DNA of 64,000 bases, from assembly GCA_019400425.1 (NCBI GenBank), contig JAFREE010000003.1:1-64000 (forward strand), in the 5' to 3' direction. The stretch is from Hymenochaete sp. R1 (Eukaryota > Basidiomycota > Agaricomycetes > Hymenochaetales > Hymenochaetaceae). The translations under genes were made by a program, and so were the position numbers. Below the pieces are notes generated by a model. That model saw only the letters and a list, made by a program, of their open reading frames with translations, did no database searches and had not been told where the DNA came from. Below are positions 9,808 through 19,758 of this stretch, in pieces (the first letter of the stretch is position 1; every line of letters starts with the position of its first letter).

Positions 9808-12800
9808 CTATCCCGGAACATAGCTCTCATTCGTGCTGAATATCAACCACGGCTTCCTCTGTGCCAAGTCCAACACCATCTCCGCGAAGAAACTGTTCGC
9901 CCACGCGAACCACGGACGCGTGAAAGTGCCATCGAAGATATCGATAGACTCGTGGATGAGGCCGAGTCCTGCCGTGTTCTGTGTCGAGGACCCATATGTA
10001 TTAGAAGCGGAAGTAGACGCGAAGGGGGGAAAGAAGAAAAGGTGTGGACTACCAGCGGAAGGATAGAGAGGGGATAGAGTCGGTAAAGAGACTTACGTTG
10101 GCGATCATGTATAGGGCGTTTGTGATTTCGTCGTCGTCATCCGTGCCGAAGATGGACGAGATGAGCGACATGGGCCTAGATTATACTGACTCCTTAGATA
10201 CGGATTGGAAAGCAAGACGAGGGAGAGGAAAGGCTCTGACCAGGGATTCCAAGCGTCCTCATGTGGTCCTCTTTGCGATACGCGTTTAGTACATCAGCGT
10301 GTCCCGTTTTCTTGAACAAAAAGGTAGAACTTACCCAATACCCGAAAAGTTTACCCCCTTCGCGAAATATGGATTCTTCCGTGACAAGAGTGTTTGTCGC
10401 GTGGTCAGATACGTCGGGTCGGATTTGTCTTCAAAAGAACCGATAAAGAGACGCGATTGAGTAGTCTCTCCCATATAACGCGCCATGATGAAATGAAAGA
10501 GAATTACCGAGGAAGCCAAGATATGGTAGCGAAAGGAGCGACTGGATTTATTCAATTCCAACAGGCAAGCTTAGAATTCCCGTCCGTTTATTGACGAGGG
10601 CACATACCGGAACGTTGGCATCATCCATAATGTAGCGAGATCCGAGGCCTGCCAGCTCATGAGCGAACGAGAACACATCCAAATTGCCTTCTTAGCATAG
10701 TATCTTACCATTAGTCTCATACGCAAACACTTCATTATCAACCTAAACGAAGTTTTCCAAGAAAAAGGTTTTAAAAGATACTTTGGGACGAATTACTAGG
10801 AAATACAGACTGACCGTAGTGTTCCAAATCGCAGAGGTGACTCGATCACTGACGTCACGAGCTAAAGTACTGATATTCGTGAATTGCCCTACGTCATCCA
10901 GCATCGTCGCAAGGTTAGAAAGTTCGACCGCGAGCATCGCGTTCGCCGGTGTCAAGAATGCTTTAGAAAAACAGGGCTGTCATTAAAGATACAGACCCAC
11001 TGACCCACGATTAAGAAAGAACAGTCCATGAAAACAACATACCGAATGTACTCAAATCATCACTTGGTCTATGATGCGTCCCCACAAGTCCAGAGTACCC
11101 CTTCGGCTCGCCGTTCCCTCCATTATTCACCGCAGGACTCAACGCGCCGTTCCCGCCAGTCCAGTTATAGTACGAGACAAAATTCCCCGCGTCATCCCAG
11201 GAAGCCTGAGACTGCTCGTTGATGACTCGGAATATTTGAGAGATGGCGGTCAGCCCTAGAGCGAATGGGGAAGGTGTTAGAACGGACTGGGTTGCGAGTG
11301 TTTTATGAGTGAGTGTAAGGAGGGATAACACACGCACATTCGTCGTCGACGATCGAAGAGTCGTTCGTTGCAGAGTAATACGAGCGCGAGAGCTTGAGGA
11401 AACCACATAACGAGTCGATCTCGTACTTTAAAAAAAAAATAAGACACAGGATCACTATCAGAGACACCTCCAAGACAACACAACTTCGTTCGCTACGCCC
11501 CACCTTGCATTCAAATACCGTGGTATTATCCACGGGCCTAATATTTCGGTCATAAGTAAATGTAAGAAGGGGGCCATTACTATCACACGTACGGGTTGAC
11601 GGTGACACCCAGCGCCCAGTCGTTTACAGTGGGAGCCAGCCCGCTTTCCGGTGGTGGCTGAAAGGCACCACAGTATGGGTATTGCGATATGTACCGAGCC
11701 TAGTAAGAGAAGATGCAAATCAGCTATGAACCTTTTCCAATCAGATAAGACAGCTGCTGCTGTAGCTGGCCTTGGCAGCTGCAGAAACCTGGACGAACTT
11801 CCTGGTGAATCACGGCTTTAACGAGTGAGGCAAGCTCTGGGTCTTGTCCGATTAAGGAGTGGTAATGCGCAAACTACAGTAAAAAAAAGGGGGGGGGAAA
11901 GGTAAAATACGAGTTTATGTCTATCTGAAGCAAAACATAGACCGTAGACGCACTTGGTTCGCGGTATCACGAAGCCATTGCGCCCTGTGAATATATCAAG
12001 TTTATATGAACGGGCGAAAGGGTGATTGCGGGCAAACGAACGTAATATCCTGGAAAGGAACCCACGAGCTGTCAGTACAAGACTATATGCTCGCTAAAGC
12101 AATCGAATCACTCACTCCAGTGATAATAAATGCAATGTTCTCGGTCTGGTGCGTCAAATAAAAGTCAGAATTGTCAAGGTTTGCTTACCGCACTACATCA
12201 CATGGGCTACTACAAGACTGTCAACTCACCGAGTTGAAATATTTCACTGTCGTGTCTATTTACAAAGCCATAGAGCATCAAAATTAGCCCCAAGCGTAGA
12301 GCTAACCTCAAGCCCCTGAACGCGTAAAAGAAAGAAAGAAGGGAAAAGAAGAGAAGGAGGAAGACAGCACACACCTAGCGTATTCGGGAACGTATTTTCG
12401 AACAACCTCGCCAAGTCCGGGTCTTTGAGACGTGTTTTCATGTCCTCGACCACCTGCTCGACCGACGAGCTGTTGAAGGTCCTGCACGCTGGGTCGGGGC
12501 GCATATAGGGCAGAGCAAGCGGGCCTGTGGAGACATTCCCTTGGGCGCTCTGGGTGTTGTTTTTTTGTCAATAAGATAAAATAAAAGTAATGTTGTTTAG
12601 CACAGAGTAAGAAGTAGTGGACTCGGGAGAAATGGGGATAATAGAGAATGACGTGACTATCGTTCGTAGGGCTAGGGTTAGGTGGTGTGGTGTGCAAAGG
12701 GAAAAGGGGAAAGGGAGGTGAAGACTTGAATGCACGTACATACCTGCGAGAACGTCGTATAGTCCGGACAGCCACCCGTCGTGCTGGTGCTCTGAGCAAG

Positions 12801-13397
12801 CGTGAATATCCCAAAGCTCCCAAATCCAGACCAGCTCGAATGTCCTTGTCCCAGTCCTTGTACAAGTCCGAGTCTGGAAAGCATGCTAGTGGACGCGGGC
12901 GTGGGTGTGAACTTGAAGACGGGCATTGATACCAGTAACATCATCCACCCAACGAGCGTCGTAAATCTTTTCAACATCTCGAGCCCGAGCCCGAACCCGA
13001 ACCAAGAGATACGAGCGTTGTCTGTATCTGTATCTGTGTCCGAGTCTGTGTTTGTGTAATTGAACGCGTCCGAATCTACGTCGGAGTCGGTGTCGGTGTC
13101 GGTACGTTGACGATGATTCCCCGAGTCCGGAGCGTCAAGAACGTCTAGAGAGTCGTCGAGCTTGCGTACGAGCAGTGAAGGCCGTGACCCACTGGCAGAT
13201 GAGGACCTTTCGACTTCAAGTTCAAGTTCCGAGTCAAGCTCAGGCTGCCGCTCCACGTCCACGTCGTTTCCTCGTCCTCGCTCCGAGTCCGATTCCTCGT
13301 CCAAATCTCGAAGGCGGTCGTTTTTATACTGGCCCGGGCCCGGGTACCCCTCCCGTCGTACGGTAGTACTAGTGCTCGTGCTCGTGTACATGAGCAT
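9808..13397 (-). CDS. GH125 exo-alpha-1,6-mannosidase (Mug157-like), N-terminally anchored
   Basis: About seventeen exons can be spliced in phase from ATG 13397 to TAG 9808. Family blocks appear in order: YMRPDPACRTFNS, ENIAFIITGDITAQWLRDTA, FAHYHSLIGQDPELASLV, ARYISQYPYCGAFQPPPES, YEIDSLCGFLKLSRSYY, YIMDDANVPSLLSLPYLGF, GPHEDAWNPWPMSLISSIFG and GLIHESIDIFDGTFTRPWFA. These match glycoside hydrolase family 125, whose members trim alpha-1,6-linked mannose. The first exon encodes about 115 hydrophilic residues rich in Asp/Ser/Thr/Glu, then one hydrophobic segment (FTTLVGWMMLLVSMPVF). That predicts a type II membrane protein with its catalytic domain in the Golgi or outside the cell. The N-terminal extension lies in repeat-rich DNA and is the least certain part: an alternative start at MLKRFTTLVGW would give a plain signal anchor. 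Several exons are only 20-60 nt. Confidence 0.88.
13015..13115. repeat. Imperfect 6-nt repeats within GH125 exon 1
   Basis: Degenerate units of the tctgta / gtcggt / gtccga type run through this stretch. On the minus strand they encode the Thr-Asp-Ser-Asp repeats of the mannosidase N-terminal extension. The repeat is coding only if the upstream start at 13397 is used. Confidence 0.6.
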
Positions 13398-13560
13398 GTG
13401 CTGCTGCTATCCCAACTTCGAGTTGGATTTTTTTAGAAGGCGGTAAGCGGGTCAGCGGGAGCGCGGACTCCGAGTCCGAGTCCGGTGCGCGAGGGTGCAC
13501 GAGCGGGAGGGGGTCAGATGATAACGATAGTGATAATGGATATGAACGTAGAAGCGAGAA

Positions 13561-13597
13561 ACTCAGACTGAGACTCGGACTCGGACTCGGACTGAGA
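13561..13597. repeat. ACTCGG hexanucleotide repeat
   Basis: Tandem actcgg units (actcggactcggactcgg at the core) lie just upstream of the mannosidase start. Similar tccgag units occur near 13467-13480. They are the same repeat family that expands inside exon 1. Confidence 0.75.
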
Positions 13598-13986
13598 TAA
13601 AGGAATGTGCCCCAGTAAGGATGGTGAGTGAGCGAGTCACTGACGACCCCTCCCCCTTGCCAGAGGTCATTGGACGAGTCGAGTTTGCGAATTCGTTCAA
13701 ATCGTTGTGAGATTGCGATCACCATGTCCTTCATGGCACGATTGCACGATGGTGCAGCTACTACATTGCTTGAATCTCTCTCAGACCCGACACCGATCAT
13801 CTACCCAAACCTCATCTCCATCCATAATCTGCATAATCTTACAAAGTTGTACTGCTTAACGGTAGCGGCAGTCCAAAGGAGGTCCAGCCATTAGCCACCA
13901 ACTTGCGTAGAAAGTCTCGTTGAGGCCATAATTTGAAGGGACCTGCCCTTGCGCACCAAAGGGTCGCAGGGTTGAAGGGTCATAGG

Positions 13987-13989
<3 letters not shown>

Positions 13990-14038
<49 letters not shown>
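13990..14038. repeat. (GA)n microsatellite
   Basis: An almost perfect GA repeat of about 24 units, continuing as interrupted purine-rich sequence to about 14180. Such tracts are prone to length variation. Confidence 0.95.
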
Positions 14039-14047
<9 letters not shown>

Positions 14048-14827
14048 AACGAAGAGGGAGAACGAAGAGATGGACGAAGATGAAGATGAAGATACCATTG
14101 CCATTACCGAAAAAAAGTATGAAATAAAGTCAGAAAGTGAGAGAGAAAAAGAGAAAAGGAGAGAAAGAGAGAGAAAAGACAGTCTGAGTCTCATGTCGGT
14201 GGAAAAGTTTGTTCTAAAAAAGACGCCGTCTTTCTCGTTCTGCGTTCTGCTCGCAGATCATAGGGAGAAAAAGATACGGAGTCGAGTCAGGTCGAGCCAG
14301 GTCGAGTGAAGGAAAAGAGGAACGGGTTTAACCTTAATACCTTAATACCGGAAGTCAGAGGTAAGAAAAGAAGTCGGAAGGTGGAGGGTGCTAAAACCGT
14401 GACACCATGTTTGGTTGGCCGAAGGTTGGGAGAATGGACACGGTCAGCCCGAGGGTAAAGCGTAAGGATGGACTACACTACTTGGAACGAACGTCACAGA
14501 TGAAGGATGAATGGTATCGGAATATCAGAATTGGGAGAATTCATCCGGTATTGTAGGTTATAGGTTACGAATCGAGCGCTGACTGTGAATTTTACATGTT
14601 AGAGAAGGGAGGGGGACAGGGACGAAATGAGAAGGGGGAGGGGGCGAAGTGATGCGGGCACCAACCACCATGAAGGAAGTAGAAGACGATGGTGGATTGT
14701 AACGAACGTGTTGCCAAAAACGAGAAAAATAGAAACGAAAGAGACTTGGGAAATGAAAGATTTAGAACAGAGCAACAGAAATTAGTAGAAAATGCACGCA
14801 TAACTCATCGACCACATCATACCACAT

Positions 14828-16999
14828 TCATGACCTCGCCTCCTTCTGGTCAACACCTCCATCGTCGCTATCAACACCCAATCCCAGAGCCAACTCCACT
14901 TTCTTCTGCTTCCTGCCCTTCCCACCAGCCTTCGTCTTCTTCTTGGGCGTCGTCTTCATCTCCCGACCCGAGCTCGATCCCGATCCCGAAGTCGGCGTTG
15001 CAGAACGCGACGGAGGTGGGGGCGTACCAGCGCCAGCGACGGTCCACTCGCCAACCTGCTCTGGTGCTTGTACATTGTCAGATTTGACGAGGACAGGGAG
15101 GGGAGGTACATGCTCAGATGCAAAGGGATGTCCGGGCATGGTCTCGACGGACGGGACGAGCGGGATCGTGCGCGCTGCGGGCCCGGGGGTCGTCACGTCT
15201 TCCGCCTCCTGCGAGACGGTCTCGTCATGCTGTTGGCCATTCTTGCGTCCTCCAAAATCGACTTCGGTCGACTCCGAGTCTCGATGTTTCGTGAGGCTTT
15301 CGTCGGGCGAGCGTTCGTTGTCCGTGTGACCGTGCCCGTGCCCGTGAGAGTGAGGTAGAGCGGAATGCGCGTTCGCTGAGGACGTGGACAACGGCGACAA
15401 GGCTCTTTCGTCGTCGACGTCGTCGTTCTCACCCTCGTCCATCTCGTTTACCGTCTGTTCCCTCGTCCACCCACCATCTTCATCCATCAGGCTCATACTA
15501 CCACCGTCCTGCTCTTGATCATCACAATCCAACCCCAGCATCCCCTGCTGTCCCCCACCCCCCGTCCTAAAACTCGGCGCAGTCCTCACGCTCCTCTCCC
15601 TACCAAATCCGCCACCTCCTGGCGTCCCCAACGCCAAACTCGCACCTGCACTCCAGCGACTCACCTCGCTTTCCCAACTATCCCTTCGCGCGCTTCTAGG
15701 TCGGAGAGCTCGTACACTCGCGTCAGGTTCCTCCGCCATGTCCCCATCCAACACGAAATGCGACGTCGAGTCATCTCCACCCTGACTCAGATGGCTTGCC
15801 GTGTCCGCAGCCGTACCGCCCGTCCACGAGTACTGGTAGAACCCGGGACCCCTTGTGCGTTCGCGCTCGCGATCCGGAGGCGGGAAGGCAAAGGCAGAGG
15901 AGGCGAGTGTGAGCATGGAGGCGTTGTCGAGGGGTGGTGACGACGGGCGCGGGTTGTTGCGGGGATGGTGGTTGGTGTGCGCGGGAGCTTGGAGTGCGCC
16001 CGCGCTCCCGGCGCGAGCACCACCTGCGGGAGTAAGAGATGGCGGACGAGATGAAGCGGGGGAGTTGGCCTGGGCCTGGGCTTGCGCCTGCATGGCAGCG
16101 AAGGAAACGAGGCCCGGGGAACCCGAACTGTTGTTCCGCACGTGTGAGGGAAAACGCTGGATGGGGGAGGGACCCGGAGTGGGATTGTAGTGTGAGTGTG
16201 ATACGGAGGTAGGTGTTGGCGGAGCTTGTGCGATATGTGCGACACCTGGATTGAGGTCGATGGAAAGGAGAGTTGTAGGTTTCGTGCTAGCGGACAGGCT
16301 CTTGAAAGTCCTAAGGTCGCTCATGTATGACGAGGAGGACTGGGAAGGGCTTGGAGAAGGAGGCGAGGTGGGTGGGAGGGGACGAAGGGAGGCGTCTTCG
16401 TCTGCTTCGAGCGCGTTTGAACGGGAGCCCCATACGGAGGCAGAGATGCCGCTGGAACGGCGGTTGCTTTCGTTGTCGTTGTCGTCGTCGTCGTCGTCTG
16501 CGTTATCTGCTGTCATGTCCTCTGTGCTGTTGAGGGAGATATGGTTTGAGACTGGACGAGAGCGGATGAGGTGACCGTTCTCATCGACGTCACGAGGAGC
16601 CGGGGCACGAGCTGTGGACATGGTTGATTGGAGTTCCTTGAGACTCATACCACCTCTAGAGTATGTACTGCTTGAAGTCGACCTTGGGTCAGTGGAAGAA
16701 GTTGATGGTCTACGAGTGCGGACTGTGCCTGCGAGTTTGCGCTGGAGCCAGTTTATGATTGGTTTACTTGATTTATGTTTTACATTCTTTGAGGGGACGA
16801 CGCCGCGCGGACGAGGATGAATGGCGTTCGGACTGAGTTGGTTGGGCGGGAGGACGGTGGCGGACATTGTTGATGAAAGGAAGGAGGGAAAGGATGATGA
16901 TGATGGAGGAAGGAGAGAAAGAGAGGAGGGTCGTCGCGTAGAGCGAGTTGGCGATGGAGTACTAGTGAGTCTGCTGATCGTCTTCACTGGTCTTTCCAC
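14828..16999 (-). CDS. Uncharacterised Ser/Pro-rich protein, intronless
   Basis: A single open frame of 723 residues. I recognise no catalytic domain. The N-terminal 70 residues are Ser/Pro-rich. A short ordered-looking segment KPIINWLQRKLAGTVRTRRP (about residues 79-98) is the best candidate for a conserved motif. Residues 120-600 are low-complexity with Asp/Asn, Ala-Gln, Gly and His runs. The C-terminus is strongly basic (KKKTKAGGKGRKQKK) and could be a nuclear or RNA-binding tail. An internal Met (MSATVLPPNQLSP) could be the true start, about 44 residues in. Its absence of introns is unusual here, but the frame is uninterrupted for 2.2 kb on one strand, which supports real coding. Its start lies 107 bp from that of ARG8 on the other strand. 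Confidence 0.7.
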   Translation of the reverse strand: MERPVKTISRLTSTPSPTRSTRRPSSLSLLPPSSSSFPSFLSSTMSATVLPPNQLSPNAIHPRPRGVVPSKNVKHKSSKPIINWLQRKLAGTVRTRRPSTSSTDPRSTSSSTYSRGGMSLKELQSTMSTARAPAPRDVDENGHLIRSRPVSNHISLNSTEDMTADNADDDDDDNDNESNRRSSGISASVWGSRSNALEADEDASLRPLPPTSPPSPSPSQSSSSYMSDLRTFKSLSASTKPTTLLSIDLNPGVAHIAQAPPTPTSVSHSHYNPTPGPSPIQRFPSHVRNNSSGSPGLVSFAAMQAQAQAQANSPASSRPPSLTPAGGARAGSAGALQAPAHTNHHPRNNPRPSSPPLDNASMLTLASSAFAFPPPDRERERTRGPGFYQYSWTGGTAADTASHLSQGGDDSTSHFVLDGDMAEEPDASVRALRPRSARRDSWESEVSRWSAGASLALGTPGGGGFGRERSVRTAPSFRTGGGGQQGMLGLDCDDQEQDGGSMSLMDEDGGWTREQTVNEMDEGENDDVDDERALSPLSTSSANAHSALPHSHGHGHGHTDNERSPDESLTKHRDSESTEVDFGGRKNGQQHDETVSQEAEDVTTPGPAARTIPLVPSVETMPGHPFASEHVPPLPVLVKSDNVQAPEQVGEWTVAGAGTPPPPSRSATPTSGSGSSSGREMKTTPKKKTKAGGKGRKQKKVELALGLGVDSDDGGVDQKEARS

Positions 17000-17106
17000 T
17001 CTTCACCTTCTAAATCTGCTATCACCGATCCGCCGGCCACAGCGCTCTCTTTCAGTATAAAATACTCTTCATCCTCTCATCTCAGACGCCAGACGACAAC
17101 ACCAAA

Positions 17107-19078
17107 ATGATCCCAGCTCGTGCTTCAAGTACACGCTTCCGTTCAACTCTTAGATCTCTCAACCATATCAATCCATCCCGCTACTACTCATTCAGAGTAA
17201 GCAAGTACATTCCACAACTCAATCTAATCTATTCAAAAATTTCTCTCTTCCTCCCAGCAATCCCCTTCAACAGCATACACCGCAGTCACACACCCAGAAC
17301 ACCCCTCGTCTCTCCCACCCCATGTCTCCAAAGCCATCGACAGAGCCAAAAACGCAGTCTTAGGCGTCTACGCCCGCCCCCCGCTTGTCCTCCAGTCTGG
17401 CAAGGGCGTCCACGTCTGGGACACCCAAGGCCGCAAATACCTCGACTTTACCGCCGGTGTCGCCGTTAACGCCCTCGGCCACGCCGACCCAGAGTTCGTA
17501 CAGGTGCGCGTCTATCCCCGTCCCAGCCCCTGCCCCTAAGACCCGTTCCTTACTGCTGTCCCTGCTGTGCTGTGACTCAAGCGCTTACACCTCCAATCTC
17601 CCCTCACTAGTGCATGACCCAACAAGCCTCTACCCTCTCCCACTCCTCCAATGTCTTCTACAACCCCTGGGCGACCGAACTTGCCGAACTTCTCATCTCC
17701 CTCACCCGCCGCGAAGGCGGCCTAGGCTACGCACCAGGATCCACCCCGCTCTCCCCCGGCGCTAAAGTATTCTTCGCCAACTCGGGCACGGAGGCGAACG
17801 AGGGCGCGCTCAAGGTTGCGCGCAAGATTGGGAAAGAACGTGGGTGGGCTGCGTCGTCTCAGGGAGGAAAAGGTAAGAAGGGGGAGAAATTAGAAGGAGC
17901 CGGGGCCGGGGACCCGTCGTGTACCAAGTTCCGCGTCGCTTGTTTCGAGAACGCGTTCCATGGACGCTCGTTCGGGAGTCTGAGCGCCACGAGCAACCAA
18001 AAGTACCAGGCGCCGTTCGCGCCTATGGTCCCCGGGTTCGACGTGGGCAAGGTGAACGACGTCGGGGCGTTGGAGAGGTTGATCACGGAGGATACGTGTG
18101 CGGTGATCGTTGAGCCGATACAGGGAGAGGGTGGGATATTCGTGGTCGATGAGGGGTGGTTGAGGGCGGTTAGGACGAGGTGTAATGAGGTTGGGGCGGT
18201 GTTGATATTCGATGAGATTCAGGTGAGTGAGGCGAGCGAGAGCACGATTCTGTTTTTCTTTTTCTTTAAAAAATTCAAACGTGCATGATGCTCAATCGAC
18301 TTCATCTTTTTTTCTTTTAATCGACGAATTTGCCAGTGCGGGCTGTTCAGAACGGGTAACATGTGGGCGCACTCAAACCTTCCAGTTGATTGTCACCCGG
18401 ATATCATCACCATGGCCAAACCCCTCGCGAACGGGTTCCCCATCGGCGCCGTCATGATTCGGGACACGATAGCAGAGACTATGACACCAGGTAAGCCCCT
18501 CTCCCATCCCATCCTATCCTCTGCACTTCAAGTTGACTCTCTGACTGACCCTTGTTGTCTCCGCCGTGTTTATGATCTCTGACGTTTGATGTTCGAAAAT
18601 AAAAGGCACACACGGAACGACTTTCGGCGGCTCCCCACTCGCCTGCGCCCTGGGCACACACGTCCTCTCCCGCATCTCCTCCCCCACGTTCACCTCCACC
18701 CTCCGCCAGACGGCCGAACACCTCCGCATGCGCCTCGAACCGCTCCCGCGTTTCTTCCCTTCCTTCATCTCATCTCCCTCCGCTCCCTCCCCCTCCTCTT
18801 CCCCAAATGCAAACGCAAAACTAAACGAACAAGGAGGAATCCGAGGCCGCGGCCTCATGCTCGGCATCGCCTTCCGCCGCGACCGCGACCCCGACGCACC
18901 CACCGACGGACCAGCGGAGCTCGTGAGGATGTGTCGCGAGCGGGGTTTGCTGGTGTTGACGGCGGGCACGGACGCGGTGCGGCTTGTGCCGAGTCTAAAT
19001 GTGGGAGTTGGGGAGGTGGACTTTGCGTGTGACGTGATTGAGAGTGTGTTAGGGGAGATGGTGAGGGCGGGGCGGTAG
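17107..19078 (+). CDS. ARG8: Acetylornithine aminotransferase, mitochondrial
   Basis: Five exons (17107-17196, 17258-17503, 17611-18222, 18337-18490, 18606-19078) join in phase to about 524 residues. The enzyme transfers the amino group of glutamate to N-acetylglutamate semialdehyde with PLP, in mitochondrial arginine synthesis. The N-terminus is Arg/Ser-rich with no acids in the first 30 residues, a mitochondrial presequence. Class III aminotransferase blocks follow: [82 protein letters not shown] and the PLP lysine in [18 protein letters not shown] Gly/Lys-rich insert (about residues 195-212) and a Ser/Pro-rich insert in the C-terminal domain lengthen it relative to yeast Arg8 (about 420). 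Ornithine aminotransferase is the main alternative; the presequence and block pattern favour ARG8. Confidence 0.92.
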
Positions 19079-19758
19079 GTGGTGGGTACGTGTATGTGTA
19101 TGTGGAGGTTTTCTTTTTAAGCAAGAACGCGGGAAAAGAGGGAGGGGGAGTAGGACTAGATATAGATTGGGATATATGTGTATTGGGGTAGAGTACAGGA
19201 GTACTGGGATTGGGATTCACGATCTGACAATTCCGTAGAGTAGAAATGATTCTTGATTAGATTTTTTCTCCTGTGCACGGTGTAGTACTTATTATCAATT
19301 TATCGCCACAAGCCACGAGCTGGAATCCTGATCATCCTCGCACGTTCCACAGCCCCCTTCAAGGAATACATCAAACCGCAGTGCGCAGTGCAAATCGTCA
19401 GAGAGAGGAGATGTACATTTTTGTGATAAGTGTGATTGATATTGTTGGCAACAAAGACAAATAAGCCGGGGGCGGTCCGAGTTTGGTAAGTGCTGAGGAT
19501 GAGAGAGGGAGAGGTGGACGGACGACGCGAGGGATTCGATTGAGCGTGTCGAGGCAGAGAAGCCCAACTCAACCTCTGAACCTCTTCTTCTCTTGTTCCC
19601 TTCATCCCATCTCTTTGCTTTCCTTTCATCTTTTTTTCCTTCTTCTTCTTCCTCTCTTCGTCGTTTCCTTTCACTCTCGCTCTCGTGTCGTCTGCTGTAC
19701 TACATCTTCCCATATTCTCTCAAAGAAAAGGAAACGATCGAGTTGGAAAGTCACTACT

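Larger units (their letters stand above)
13398..14827. other. Low-complexity intergenic region
   Basis: This 1.4 kb stretch holds microsatellites and purine-rich sequence. The ORFs in it translate to Ser/Leu or Arg/Glu runs caused by dinucleotide repeats, so I call no gene. It contains the mannosidase promoter and the 3' flank of the Ser-rich gene. Confidence 0.6.

Noticed and set aside
12308..12865. 185-residue minus-strand ORF overlapping the GH125 gene
   Set aside because: Out of frame with the conserved GH125 exons, and crosses their splice sites.
13856..14194. Leu/Ser-rich ORF with apparent membrane segments
   Set aside because: It is the translation of a GA/CT microsatellite.
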